DNA from: CBDIHP01 sp965279195 | GTDB lineage: Bacteria > Planctomycetota > Planctomycetia > Isosphaerales > Isosphaeraceae | DNA: 64,000 bases | Direction of reading: 5' to 3' | Assembly (NCBI GenBank): GCA_965279195.1 | Contig: CBDIHP010000036.1 | Coordinates: 62,001-126,000 of the forward strand | In this document: in pieces, positions 14,255 through 23,294 of the stretch | How positions within the stretch are numbered: the first letter of the stretch is position 1 | How the letters are laid out: each line of letters opens with the position of its first letter | Notes under the pieces: model-generated | Told to the model about the DNA's origin: nothing | Database searches by the model: none | The model's input: only the letters and a program-made list of their open reading frames with translations | Made by a program: the position numbers and the translations under genes

Positions 14255-16588
14255 TCAGGGGACGTAGAGGAACTCGTTGCGGTTGAGCATCGCCAGGGCC
14301 AGGTCGACCCACGCCGCGCCCTCGGACCGGTCCAGCCCGGCCGGCGGATTCGACGGGCTGGCGAGCGTCTGTCCGCCCGACTTCGCCCGATCGGCGAGGA
14401 GCTTCGACTGGCCGCTGAGGAAGGCCTTCGCCGTCTCGACCTCCTTCGGCGACGCCGGCCGGCAGATCGCCAGGCGTTGCATCAGGTCGAGCTTGGTCTC
14501 GACGGTCGGCCCGCCTTCGCGGAGCACCCGGCCCGCCAGGGCCTTGGCCCGGTCGGTGGTGAACGAGCTATTCAGCATCACGAGCGCCTGGAGGGCGTGC
14601 GTGCTGGCCGAACGTTCGGGGCAAACCGTCTGGGTGTCGGGGGCGTCGAATGCGTCGAACATCGGGTAGCGGACGTTCCGCTTGCGGAACAGGTAGAGCG
14701 ACCGGCGGTTGTGCTCCTTGACGTCGAGCGTCTCGGGCCAGAGGTCGACCACTTCCGCCTCGGTGAAGATCAGGTCCTCGATCTCCTTCTCGATCGGTAC
14801 CAGCACGCCGGGCCCGCCGGGCCTGCGGTTGAGTTCGCCGGTGACGGTCAGGAGCGTGTCGCGGAGCCCCTCGGCGTCGAGCCGGCGGCGCGTCTGCCGC
14901 CAGACCAGGGCGTTGTCGGGGTCGTCCGCCTGCTGCTTGGGATGCGTGTTCGAGCTCGTCTGCCGGTAGGCGGAGGAGGTGACCATCAGGCGGTGCATCG
15001 CCTTGAGATCCCAGCCCCTCGCGACGAACTCGGTGGCGAGCCAGTCGAGGAGATCCTGGTTCGAGGGCGGCTCGCCCCGGACGCCGAAGTCGCTGGGCGT
15101 GGCGACGATCCCGCGGCCGAAGTGCTGGAGCCAGAGGCGGTTGACGATCACCCGGGGGGTTAGCGGGTTGTCCGGTCGGGTCAGCCACTCGGCCAGGGCC
15201 TTGCGACGGCCGGTCTTCTTCGAGACGGTCGCGAACTTCGCCTGGTAGGACTCCTTCGACCCGTTCGCGAGCAGAACGCCGGGAGGACGGGGCTCGACCC
15301 GGGGACCCGGCGTCTTCACGTCACCCCGGCGGTAGACGTAGACGTCGGGGGCCTTCGGCTCGGTGTCGGCCAGGGCCATCGCCTTGGGCGGCGGCTTGGG
15401 TTCGTTCCGCTCGATCTCGAAGATCTGCCGCTTGATCGACTCGCGCTCGGCGTGGTCCTTGGGGTTCTTGGCGACGGCCTCGGCCACGTCCTCCCAGGTG
15501 ATCCGCAGGCTGGACATCAGGCCGGCGATCATCTTCTTCTGGGTGGGGGTGCGGTCCTTCTCGGGGATTGCCAGGATCCGGCGCTCCTCGGCCGTCCGGG
15601 AGGCTTCCTTCTCCTCCTTGAGCTTCTTCCTGTAGGGGGCTTCGAGTTCGCCCATCCGCTTCCGGAACGGGGCGACCTTCGCGGCGATCTCGGCCATCTT
15701 CGCCTTGTAGGCGTCCTGCTCGGCCCGGGTCGAGATGTCGATGTCGACGAACTCGCTGGCGGCGAAGAAGGATTGCAGGCGGTAGTAGTCGGTCGTCGGG
15801 ATCGGGTCGAACTTGTGGTCGTGGCAGCGGGCGCAGGCCATCGTCAGGCCCAGGAAGACCGAGCCGACGGTGCCGGTGACCTCGGTCAGTTCGGACTGCC
15901 GGCGCACCCGGGGATCCACATTGCCGCCGACGACCTCGCGGGGGCCGCAGCGGCCGAATCCGGTGGCGACCAGGGCCGAGTGGTCGTCGGGCCGGAGTTC
16001 GTCGCCGGCGATCTGGAGCCGGACGAACTGGTCATACGGCAGGTTGGCGTTCAGGGCGTTGACGACCCAGTCGCGATACCGCCAGGCGTCGGGACGCTCG
16101 GCGTCGAGTTCGAAGCCGTTGGAGTCGGCGTAGTGGGCGAGGTCCAGCCAGTGCTGCGCGGCCCGTTCGCCGAAGTGGGGCGAGGCGAGCAGGCGGTCGA
16201 CCAACTTCTCGTAGGCATCGGGCCGGTTGTCGAGGAGGAAGTTGCGGACCTCCTCGGGCGTCGGCGGCAGGCCGGTGAGGTCGAACGTGACGCGGCGGAT
16301 CAGCGCGACGCGATCGGCCTCGGGCGAGGGTTTGTATTCGACGCTCTCCAGGGCGGAGAGGAGGAAGGCATCGATCGGGTTGCGGACCCAACCCCGGTTC
16401 TTGACCTGGGGGATCTCGGGCCGCTTCGGCGCCTGATAGGCCCAGTGGGAGCGCTGGTCGTCGGAGAAGGACTCGGGCGGCGCGGGCGGGGGCGTGGCGG
16501 GCCTGTCCTCGGCCCTGGCGGGCGAGATGGCCGAGCCAGCGATCAGTCCGAGGAGCAGGAGGGCCCGGGCGAGCGGGGTGCGGAGCAT
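14255..16588 (-). CDS. DUF1549/DUF1553 (PSD1-related) protein (777 aa)
   Basis: A secreted protein with a Sec signal peptide (residues 1-26, ending SPARA). The N-terminal DUF1549 segment includes NPIDAFLLSALE, RVTFDLTGLPPTPEEV, HFGERAAQHWLDLAHYADSNG. The long charged middle is followed by DUF1553: RKALAEWLTRPDNPLTPRVI, NRLWLQHFGRGIV, DFGVRGEPPSNQDLLDWLA, MLNSSFTTDRAKALA. CACxxCH-like heme motifs are absent (only CARCHDHKFDP, the conserved DUF1549 cysteines/histidine, is seen). Forms a pair with DUF1501; both likely act on the cell surface or in polysaccharide breakdown, although the biochemical role is not established. Confidence 0.92.
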   Translation of the reverse strand: MLRTPLARALLLLGLIAGSAISPARAEDRPATPPPAPPESFSDDQRSHWAYQAPKRPEIPQVKNRGWVRNPIDAFLLSALESVEYKPSPEADRVALIRRVTFDLTGLPPTPEEVRNFLLDNRPDAYEKLVDRLLASPHFGERAAQHWLDLAHYADSNGFELDAERPDAWRYRDWVVNALNANLPYDQFVRLQIAGDELRPDDHSALVATGFGRCGPREVVGGNVDPRVRRQSELTEVTGTVGSVFLGLTMACARCHDHKFDPIPTTDYYRLQSFFAASEFVDIDISTRAEQDAYKAKMAEIAAKVAPFRKRMGELEAPYRKKLKEEKEASRTAEERRILAIPEKDRTPTQKKMIAGLMSSLRITWEDVAEAVAKNPKDHAERESIKRQIFEIERNEPKPPPKAMALADTEPKAPDVYVYRRGDVKTPGPRVEPRPPGVLLANGSKESYQAKFATVSKKTGRRKALAEWLTRPDNPLTPRVIVNRLWLQHFGRGIVATPSDFGVRGEPPSNQDLLDWLATEFVARGWDLKAMHRLMVTSSAYRQTSSNTHPKQQADDPDNALVWRQTRRRLDAEGLRDTLLTVTGELNRRPGGPGVLVPIEKEIEDLIFTEAEVVDLWPETLDVKEHNRRSLYLFRKRNVRYPMFDAFDAPDTQTVCPERSASTHALQALVMLNSSFTTDRAKALAGRVLREGGPTVETKLDLMQRLAICRPASPKEVETAKAFLSGQSKLLADRAKSGGQTLASPSNPPAGLDRSEGAAWVDLALAMLNRNEFLYVP

Positions 16589-16724
16589 GGCGGGGTCTCC
16601 CAAGGGGCGGGGAGGCCGGACGTGAAGGCGGGGAGGCCGGAGGGCGTCCGACTCGGGGTGTCTCTTCTATTGTGACAAGTTGCCCGCCGGACGCAACCGT
16701 AGGGCGAACCCGGATCGAAGGCGT

Positions 16725-16964
16725 GGAGTGCGGAAGCTTGCTCCGCGCCCGCGATCGAAGCCATTCTCCCGTGGACTTCTCGGCTGCCATTCTGGCAGGT
16801 GGGTTCGTTTGGCCGAGTCTGGTCCGTTTGCAACGGTCCGCTTTCGGCCTGGAATGCAGAAGCTCGCTTCGCGTGCCGCGACCGAAGGATCGGCCGCCGA
16901 GTCGATCGGGTCTCTCGGGAGCAAGCTCCCGCCGGACGAGAGCGGAAGCAAGCGGACGCACTCC
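16725..16964. repeat. MITE-like element, family A copy 1
   Basis: Starts GGAGTGCGGAAGCTTGCTCCGC and ends with the inverted counterpart AGCGGAAGCAAGCGGACGCACTCC, with an internal related motif near 16856-16880. It fills the gap between the DUF1549/1553 start and the secA end. Two further copies with the same terminal inverted repeat occur at 35236-35364 and 42915-43076. Confidence 0.7.
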
Positions 16965-16980
16965 AGGCGGTCGGTCGGAC

Positions 16981-18930
16981 TCAGCCGAGAACGGGATTCA
17001 GGCCCATGTTCTTGCGCATCTCGGCGCGCTGCTTCTCGTAAGCCATCAGGAGCTTGCGGTCTCGGAAGTGGGACCGTTCCTTCTTGGCCTGGGCGCCGAG
17101 GACCAGGGATCGCATGCGACGGCTGGTGAGTTCGCCCTTGCTCTGGTAGCGGGCGCGGATCCGCTTGGCGGGCTTCTCGCCGTAGGCTTCGAGGATCTCG
17201 TCTTCCAGCGAGACGAAGAACTGCGAGAAGCCGGGGTCGCCCTGGCGCGCGCAGCGGCCGGCGAGCTGGCGGTCAATCCGGCGCGACTCGTGCCGCTCGG
17301 TGCCGATGACGTGCAGGCCGCCGACCTCGCGGACCTCCTTGGTCAGCTTGATGTCGGTCCCGCGGCCGGCCATGTTGGTGGCGACCGTCACGCGCCCCGG
17401 CTCGCCGGCCTTGGCGACGATCTGGGCCTCGATCTCGTGATTCTTGGCGTTCAGGATCTGGTGCTCGATCCCCAGCTCGTTCAGCAGGCGGCTGAGCTTC
17501 TCCGACTTCTCGATCGAACGCGTGCCGACCAGGACCGGGACGTCCTTGGAGTGCCAGTCGCGGATCTGCTGCGCCACGGCACGGAACTTCTGATCCTCGT
17601 TCGAGAAGACGCGATCCGGCACCCAGACGCGGCGGCAGGGGCGGTTGGTGGGGACCTTGAAGACGTTGACCTTGTAAATCCGGCGCAGCTCCGAGGCGTC
17701 CGACGACGCGGTGCCGGTCATCCCGGCGAGCTTGCGGTAGCGGAGGAAGAAGTCCTGCACCGTGACGCGGGCGGCGGTGATCGTTTCGAGGGTGACTTCC
17801 AGCCGCTCCTTGGCCTGGATCGCCTGGTGCAGGCCGTCCTGCCACTGGCGGCCGGGCATGAGCCGGCCGGTGAACTCGTCGACGATCACGATCTCGTTCT
17901 CGTGGACGACGTAGTCGCGGTCGCGGATGTAGCCGATCTGGGCCCGGAGGGCACGCTCGACGTACTCATAGAGGTTGTCGACGGTCAGGGCCAGGAACGC
18001 CGAATGCCCCGCGACCGCCTGGACCTTGCGTCGCCCGGCGGCGTTGAGCTCGGCCTTGCGCTCGGCGGGATCCCACTTGAATTCCTTGACCCGGACGAGC
18101 GTCGCCGCGAGTTGATCCGCCCCGTAATAGGCGGCGGCCTCCTCCTGGGTCGGCTGGTTGTTGGCGCCGATGATGAGCGGCGTCCTGGCCTCGTCGATGA
18201 GGATGCTGTCCGCCTCGTCGACGATCGCGAAGAAGTGGGCCCGCTGGACGGGCTGCTCGTGCTCGGCACCCGAATTCTTGCCGAGGAACGCCTGCTCGAA
18301 GCTCTTGCGGTGGGTGTCGCCGAGTTGCAACCGCTTGAGTTCGTCGCGGAGGAAGTCGAAGCCGAATTCCTTGGAGGTGCCGTAGGTGATGTCCTTGGCA
18401 TACATCGCGCGCCGGACGCCGTCGGACTGGCCGGTCTGGATGCAGCCGACGGTCAGGCCGAGGTATCCGTAGACCTTGCCCATCTCCTCGGCGTCGCGGG
18501 AGGCGAGGTAGTCGTTGACGGTGACGACGTGCACCCCTTTGCCGGGCAGGGCGTTCAAAAACGCCGGCAGGGTGGCGACGAGGGTCTTGCCCTCGCCGGT
18601 CTCCATCTCCGCGATGCACTTGTTATGGATGGCCGCGCCGCCGACGAGCTGGACGTCGTAGTGCCGCTGGCCGATCGACCGCTTGGCGGCCTCGCGGGTG
18701 AGGGCGAATGCCTCGACGAGCAGGGTGTTGAGCGAGTCACCCTGCCTGGCCCGGAGCTTGAGCTTGTGGCAGTGCTCCTTGAGCTCGGCCTCGGTGAACT
18801 TCTCGTAGGTCGGTTCGAGTTCGTTCACCTGCTGGGCGAGCAGGGCGTACTTGCTGAGCCGTCCGGCGTGGGTCGGGGCGGCGAGCTTCTGGACCTGGTT
18901 CAGCCACTTGGGACCGAGTCGACTGGACAT
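16981..18930 (-). CDS. secA: Short SecA-type translocase ATPase (649 aa)
   Basis: Motor of protein export. Present: preprotein-binding and DEAD-motor motifs TGEGKT (111-116), VTVNDYLASRDAEE, ITYGTSKEFGFDFLRD, VDEADSILIDEARTPLI (237-253), KLAGMTGTA, VGTRSIEKSE, TNMAGRGTDI, GTERHESRRIDRQL. The protein ends soon after RDRKLLMAYEKQR, which corresponds to the start of the helical scaffold, so the helical wing, most of the scaffold and the C-terminal zinc/SecB-binding tail of the usual 850-900-residue SecA are missing. The reading frame ends in a normal stop with no frame remnants beyond, so this looks like a natural short form. Start at MSSRL chosen by homology to SecA N-termini. Confidence 0.9.
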   Translation of the reverse strand: MSSRLGPKWLNQVQKLAAPTHAGRLSKYALLAQQVNELEPTYEKFTEAELKEHCHKLKLRARQGDSLNTLLVEAFALTREAAKRSIGQRHYDVQLVGGAAIHNKCIAEMETGEGKTLVATLPAFLNALPGKGVHVVTVNDYLASRDAEEMGKVYGYLGLTVGCIQTGQSDGVRRAMYAKDITYGTSKEFGFDFLRDELKRLQLGDTHRKSFEQAFLGKNSGAEHEQPVQRAHFFAIVDEADSILIDEARTPLIIGANNQPTQEEAAAYYGADQLAATLVRVKEFKWDPAERKAELNAAGRRKVQAVAGHSAFLALTVDNLYEYVERALRAQIGYIRDRDYVVHENEIVIVDEFTGRLMPGRQWQDGLHQAIQAKERLEVTLETITAARVTVQDFFLRYRKLAGMTGTASSDASELRRIYKVNVFKVPTNRPCRRVWVPDRVFSNEDQKFRAVAQQIRDWHSKDVPVLVGTRSIEKSEKLSRLLNELGIEHQILNAKNHEIEAQIVAKAGEPGRVTVATNMAGRGTDIKLTKEVREVGGLHVIGTERHESRRIDRQLAGRCARQGDPGFSQFFVSLEDEILEAYGEKPAKRIRARYQSKGELTSRRMRSLVLGAQAKKERSHFRDRKLLMAYEKQRAEMRKNMGLNPVLG

Positions 18931-19063
18931 GGCGGTGGGGACTCCCTGATCGATCGACCGGCAAGCTTCCCCGCGCGGGACGGACCTTCGACCGCGCGGA
19001 ATGGCTCCGTCCCGAACAGGACGCCCAGATCCGTCAAGTTCCCGAAGCCCAAGAGATGGGGTT

Positions 19064-19122
19064 GAGCCTCGCGCCGTTCGGAGCCGGTTCGTGTGCCACT
19101 GGCTCCGAACGGCACGAGGCTC
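19064..19122. repeat. Inverted repeat sharing GTGCCACTGGCT core
   Basis: Two 22-bp arms (gagcctcgcgccgttcggag and reverse counterpart, one mismatch) flank GGTTCGTGTGCCACT. The core GTGCCACTGGCT is also found in the inverted-repeat element at 25886-26049. It lies between secA and the FtsQ-like gene. Confidence 0.6.
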
Positions 19123-19138
19123 GACACGGGGTTCGGCT

Positions 19139-20194
19139 TCAGTGCACCCGCCCGGTCCGACGCGAGGCCACACCGTCGGAGTGATGGGGAACCAGCTGGC
19201 GGTCTTTGAAGTAGAGGAAGCCCGGGTACCTCTGCTTGATGCCCTTGTTCTCCTTGACCCACTTCTCGATCAGTTCCCACTTCTCGGCTGCGGTCAGATC
19301 GCCCTTGGGCTCGCTGCCCGGTGACTCGCCCCACCAGACGTAGGCATCCTCGACATTCTGGATGAACTGATGGCCGTCCTCGTCGACGTTGATCTTGGTG
19401 AATCGCAAGGCGGGTTGGGCCTGAGGCGATTCGTCGGTCCTGTCGTGCAACCACCTGGCTAGCCTGGCTGCGCTGCCGACCCGGGCGTTCGGGTGGGTGA
19501 GCGGGTCGTTTTCCTTGCCCTCATTCCACGATAGCCCGGGCCGCCACTGGTAGGGGGGCTGGATCCCCTTGCCGACGATCTGGATGCGGGACTTCACCCC
19601 CTGCGGCAGGATGTCCTCGGGGGGAAGAATCACGGCCGTATCGTCGACGTAGAACCCGCCGCCGGTGATGGGGGCCACCAGGGCCACGGGCTCGCGGTAG
19701 TCCAGCTCGACCCGGAGGCGCCCCGGCCCGAGGATCTGCACGCGGCGGACGTCCCGCACCCAGGGATTGCGGAGGAAATCCTTCCGCAACTCCGCCAGGT
19801 CGATGCCGTAAAGCGGGATCCGCTCGGGCCGCTTGGCTTCGTTCCGCACATCTTCGAGGATCCCCGCCGACCCGCGCCGGATCCCGGCCGGGGCGGGGGG
19901 GGACAGCTCGATCGAGTGGAACTCGATGAACGCCTCGGGCCGCTCGTGGAGGTAGCGGACGGACCAGTCGCGGACCTTGGCGCCGCCGAGGAACAGCCCG
20001 ATCAGGCCGACGGCGGCGACCGTGAGGGTGACGGCGATCCGCCGGATGGCGACGCGACGGGGTGCGGGCGGGCTGTCCGCCGAGCGCGGGCGCAGGCGAC
20101 GGGCCGCCCAGCCGCGGGGGCCGGTCGAGCCGACCATCCCCCCGGGGCGGATGTCCTCGTCGTCGGACACCACGTCGATGTCGCGGTGCTCCAT
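19139..20194 (-). CDS. ftsQ: FtsQ-like divisome/POTRA protein (351 aa)
   Basis: Bitopic membrane protein: a long basic cytosolic tail, a TM helix (about 52-71, RIAVTLTVAAVGLIGLFLGG), then a POTRA-like segment with the FtsQ-style pattern DLAELRKDFLRNPWVRDVRR...GPGRLRVELDYREPVALV and a following FYVDDTAVILPP strand region. Position directly after murB and murC supports the assignment, as in dcw clusters. FtsA and FtsZ are absent from the cluster. Similarity to FtsQ is by pattern; the C-terminal 120 residues are unusual and probably lineage-specific. ATG at 20194 preferred over GTG at 20197. Confidence 0.7.
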   Translation of the reverse strand: MEHRDIDVVSDDEDIRPGGMVGSTGPRGWAARRLRPRSADSPPAPRRVAIRRIAVTLTVAAVGLIGLFLGGAKVRDWSVRYLHERPEAFIEFHSIELSPPAPAGIRRGSAGILEDVRNEAKRPERIPLYGIDLAELRKDFLRNPWVRDVRRVQILGPGRLRVELDYREPVALVAPITGGGFYVDDTAVILPPEDILPQGVKSRIQIVGKGIQPPYQWRPGLSWNEGKENDPLTHPNARVGSAARLARWLHDRTDESPQAQPALRFTKINVDEDGHQFIQNVEDAYVWWGESPGSEPKGDLTAAEKWELIEKWVKENKGIKQRYPGFLYFKDRQLVPHHSDGVASRRTGRVH

Positions 20195-20392
20195 CACCCT
20201 GGGTCGCTCCGTTGAGTCGAGATACCGCCGGCCGGGGCCGGCACGATCCCCCCGCCCACGCTGTTTCCATCATACAGCGCGGCCCGATCCGGGCGAGGCG
20301 GACTCGCGTCCTTCCCCCGCCCTGTCCTCTCACGGAATCGTCGCGTCCGATTCCCCGATTCGAGCTTGCCGGATCCCGGCAGCTTGCCAGGG

Positions 20393-21292
20393 TTACCAGA
20401 CCTTGATCTGGAGCGCCAGGTCGTACTCGAATTGCTGCGTCACGGTCGCCCGGATGTGCTCGATGAGCTTCAAGACGTCGTCCGACCTGGCACCCGGATG
20501 GGCGATGATGAAGCCCGCGTGCCGGTCCGAGACCTCCGCGCCGCCGATCTTCATCCCCTTGAGCCCGGCCTTCTCGATCAGGGTCGCGGCCGAGACCTCG
20601 GGGTTGGGGTTCTTGAAGATCAGCCCGGAGGACTGATGGCTGTAGGGCTGGTTCTCCTTCTTCATGATCCAGATGCGCCGCATCCGCTTGACGACGACCT
20701 CGGGGTCTTCCGGCTCCAGCTCGAACTCGGCCGAGAGGATCACCGGCTCGTCGAGGTTGCTGCCGCGGTAGGAGAACAGCAGGTCGTCCCGCTCGCGGAC
20801 GAGGACCTCGTTGTTGGCGGCGAGGACCGTCGCGCGCCGGACGAAGTTGCCGATCGCCCCCTGTCGCCCGCCGGAGTTGCCCCGCAGCGCGCCGCCGACG
20901 GTGCCGGGGATACCGGTGAGGACCTCGATCCCCCCCAGGCCCGCGCGTGCCGCCTGCGAGATCAGGGCGGTCAGCGGCACGGCCGCGCCGGCGATCAGCC
21001 GATTGCCGGCCGCGCCGTCGGTCGTGGGCAGCGAGACATCGGAGAACGCCGGGCTCTCCATGTGGATGACCAGCCCGGAGACCCCTTCGTCCCGGACCAG
21101 GATGTTCGAGCCGCCGCTCAGGATCCGGTAGGGGACGTTCGACTCCCGGCAGCGTCGGACGAGCCCGACGAGCTGGTCGACGTCCCTGGGTCGGGCGAAA
21201 TACTCGGCCCGGCCGCCGAGGCGGAACCAGGTGAGCGGGGCGAGCGGCTCATCGGTCGTGACGATCGCGCGAAAGTCGTCGAAGAAATGCAT
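20393..21292 (-). CDS. murB: UDP-N-acetylenolpyruvoylglucosamine reductase (299 aa)
   Basis: Flavoenzyme of peptidoglycan precursor synthesis that reduces UDP-GlcNAc-enolpyruvate to UDP-MurNAc. FAD-binding signatures: LTWFRLGGRAEYFARP near the N-terminus, SGGSNILV (59-66, usually GGGSN), GIPGTVGGALRGNSG (127-141). Substrate/catalytic regions: FSYRGSNL (about 188) and SSGLIFKNP with GAEVSDRHAGFII near the C-terminus, the type I/II MurB pattern. Its start overlaps the end of the upstream murC-like gene by about 44 bases, so the two are probably translationally linked. Length normal for MurB. Confidence 0.93.
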   Translation of the reverse strand: MHFFDDFRAIVTTDEPLAPLTWFRLGGRAEYFARPRDVDQLVGLVRRCRESNVPYRILSGGSNILVRDEGVSGLVIHMESPAFSDVSLPTTDGAAGNRLIAGAAVPLTALISQAARAGLGGIEVLTGIPGTVGGALRGNSGGRQGAIGNFVRRATVLAANNEVLVRERDDLLFSYRGSNLDEPVILSAEFELEPEDPEVVVKRMRRIWIMKKENQPYSHQSSGLIFKNPNPEVSAATLIEKAGLKGMKIGGAEVSDRHAGFIIAHPGARSDDVLKLIEHIRATVTQQFEYDLALQIKVW

Positions 21293-22601
21293 CGGCTATC
21301 GTTCCCAGATCACTCCGACCGAGCGTCACGAGGACGTCGCCCGGCCTGAGCCGCTGGTCCAGGCGCTCGACGGCCTCGGACACCCCGGGGGCCCAACCGA
21401 CCTCCACCCCGACGTCCGAGAGATTGCGATGGAGCTTGGGGAGGGGGCCGTCGGTCGACGCCCCATCGATGAAGAGCACATTGTCGGCGGTCGCCAGCGC
21501 CTCCGCCAGACCATTTTCCCCCGACTCCGCCCCTTCCGGCCTCAAGACCGCCCAGAGTCGGCGTGCCCCGTAGGTATCCCGGGCCGATCGGAGGGTCTCC
21601 TCGACCTCATCCGCGCCATGGGCGTCGTCGTCCAGGAGCGTCACCCCCCGGAACGAGCCCCGGCACTCGAACCCCCGGGCGACCCCGCTGAACTCCTCGA
21701 GCGCGTCCTTGATGACCCGCGACGGCAGGCCCAGGCTCGCACAGGTCGCCACGGCCGCCAGGGCCGAGTCGATGTTCCGCCTGCCGGGCACCTGCAGTCG
21801 GATTTCGGCGACGAATTGACCGCGATGGAAGGCGCGGAATCGCCATTTGCCCCGGTCGGCGCGGAGGTCGGCCGCCCACCATTGCGCGGGATCGTGCAGG
21901 GAGAGCCACTCTCGGCCCTCGGATTCCGCCGGGATCCCCCGGGGATCGTCCGACCAGAGCAGGGCATGCCCGCAGGTCATGGCCAGGACCTCCTCGGCGC
22001 GGGTGTCGAGACCACCGGCGATCAGGACCTGGCGTTCGGCACCCCCGGTGCGGGCCAGGAGGATCGGCAGTTCCATCTCGACGACCAGCCAGTCGTCGGA
22101 CCCAAGCCGTGCCCAGCCGCCGAGTTGCGGAGAGGACGCCCCGAGGACGACGGAAGGGTCGCTCCCCCCCTGGAGGAGCGTCCAGCCGATCATCGCCGCC
22201 GCGACCCCGGCCCGGCGGTCGCCCGCGACGGCGATCCCCCGGGATTCGAGGAAGAGGTCCGTGAGGATCTCGGGATACGACCGCTGATGCACCCCCTCGC
22301 GGAGGGCGGTCAGGCGCTCGGGATGTTCCCGGGGGACGCCGGGCCCGTGGACCAGCCACCTCGCCGACTTCCAGACCGGCAGAGGCGTGTGGCCCTGGTG
22401 GACGCGAACTCCAAGCCGGCGAAGGTGTTCCGTCGCGGGCGAGGGGCTCGTTTCCTGGTCGGGCACCGACCCCGACACCGCATAGCCGCGCAGGAGCAGC
22501 AGTTGGGCCAGGCCGGACATGCCCCGCTGGGACAGATCGACCAGGTGCGCCTGCGGTGGAGCGACGTGCGTAGGGGCCGAATCCGTTCCCAACCGATCCA
22601 T
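21249..22601 (-). CDS. murC: Degenerate MurC-like Mur ligase (450 aa)
   Basis: Aligns with UDP-MurNAc-L-alanine ligase along its length: RGMSGLAQLLLLRGYAVSGS (N-terminal Rossmann), GPGVPREHPE, VVLGASSPQLGGWAR, LLDDDAHGADEVEETLR, ARRLWAVLRPEG and LRPGDVLVTLGRSDL. But the glycine-rich GIGGIGM motif is replaced by DLSQRGM, the ATP P-loop GTHGKTTT by AGDRRAGV (about 126-133), and the DDYAHHP motif by DDDAHGAD. These losses should abolish UDP-sugar/ATP binding as in MurC, so it is likely a pseudo-enzyme or scaffold in the dcw cluster. Frame is intact over 450 codons with no stop. ATG 22601 chosen over a TTG upstream. Confidence 0.75.
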   Translation of the reverse strand: MDRLGTDSAPTHVAPPQAHLVDLSQRGMSGLAQLLLLRGYAVSGSVPDQETSPSPATEHLRRLGVRVHQGHTPLPVWKSARWLVHGPGVPREHPERLTALREGVHQRSYPEILTDLFLESRGIAVAGDRRAGVAAAMIGWTLLQGGSDPSVVLGASSPQLGGWARLGSDDWLVVEMELPILLARTGGAERQVLIAGGLDTRAEEVLAMTCGHALLWSDDPRGIPAESEGREWLSLHDPAQWWAADLRADRGKWRFRAFHRGQFVAEIRLQVPGRRNIDSALAAVATCASLGLPSRVIKDALEEFSGVARGFECRGSFRGVTLLDDDAHGADEVEETLRSARDTYGARRLWAVLRPEGAESGENGLAEALATADNVLFIDGASTDGPLPKLHRNLSDVGVEVGWAPGVSEAVERLDQRLRPGDVLVTLGRSDLGTIADAFLRRLSRDRHDR

Positions 22602-22925
22602 CGGCGATCGCCCCGGGGAGTGCGAGCACGCAAGCCGCGGCGCCCGGGCTCGCCCCGGGGCTTCCAACGCACGGCCTGACGTTGCCTCCCCTACTATCGG
22701 TCCAACCCGACCCGGGCTCGCAATCTTTCCGGTCGCCCCGACCGGACTTTTCGCCGCGATCGGATCGATCGCGTTCGTGCGTGATTAGGTGACCTCGGGG
22801 AAGTCTCGCCGGAGCCCTGGGAGGGCGTCATTCGGTAGCCCAGGGCGTGAGCCCTGGGAACGTCTCGACGGGCGAGCGGACCAGACCGGCACGCTAACCG
22901 GTCCAGCCCACATCGTCGAGGCGGC
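22602..22925. other. Intergenic region with hairpin
   Basis: 324 bases between the murC-like start and the end of the next minus-strand gene. It contains the perfect stem-loop CCCAGGGC-GTGA-GCCCTGGG at 22839-22858, possibly the terminator of the small membrane protein gene (transcribed toward it). Otherwise I see no gene. Confidence 0.5.
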
Positions 22926-23213
22926 TCACTCCGAGCCTTCGAGCTTCACGATCTTGTTGTAGAGCCCGAGGATCAGGATCGTCGGGACCCACTGGCCGAC
23001 GAAGTTGGCGGCGTGCCTCTGGCCCATGACCCGGAGGCCGAGGGAGATGGCCATCGAGCCCATCGCCAGGCTCAGGTAGGTGCCCGAGGGGACCTGGCTG
23101 GTGTAGTGCTCGATCGCCTTCGTCATCGTGCCTTCCTCGTGCTCGCCGGGACTGACCCCGCGCGCGGCGTGACCGAGATTGGCCTGCGTCAGATTCGAGA
23201 TGGTGCTGGACAT
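22926..23213 (-). CDS. Small membrane protein (95 aa)
   Basis: A 30-residue polar N-terminus leads into two hydrophobic segments (about 44-60, TYLSLAMGSMAISLGLRVMG, and 70-86, FVGQWVPTILILGLYNKI). The SD aggggag lies at good spacing. Pattern of a small two-TM inner membrane protein, unknown function. It sits between murC-like and the M14 carboxypeptidase on the same strand, with no tight overlap to either. Confidence 0.65.
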   Translation of the reverse strand: MSSTISNLTQANLGHAARGVSPGEHEEGTMTKAIEHYTSQVPSGTYLSLAMGSMAISLGLRVMGQRHAANFVGQWVPTILILGLYNKIVKLEGSE

Positions 23214-23294
23214 GCTGGTCTCCCCTGCGGTGCTGATTCATTCCGGGCGGAACGGACTGCAACACCTCAGGGCAAACCGCGCGCCCAAGTGACC

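Noticed and set aside
16672..19065. 797-codon frame opposite secA on the plus strand
   Set aside because: Lies antisense to the clearly conserved secA; Asp/Leu/Gly/Val-heavy, low-complexity composition typical of shadow frames in GC-rich DNA and no recognisable domain.
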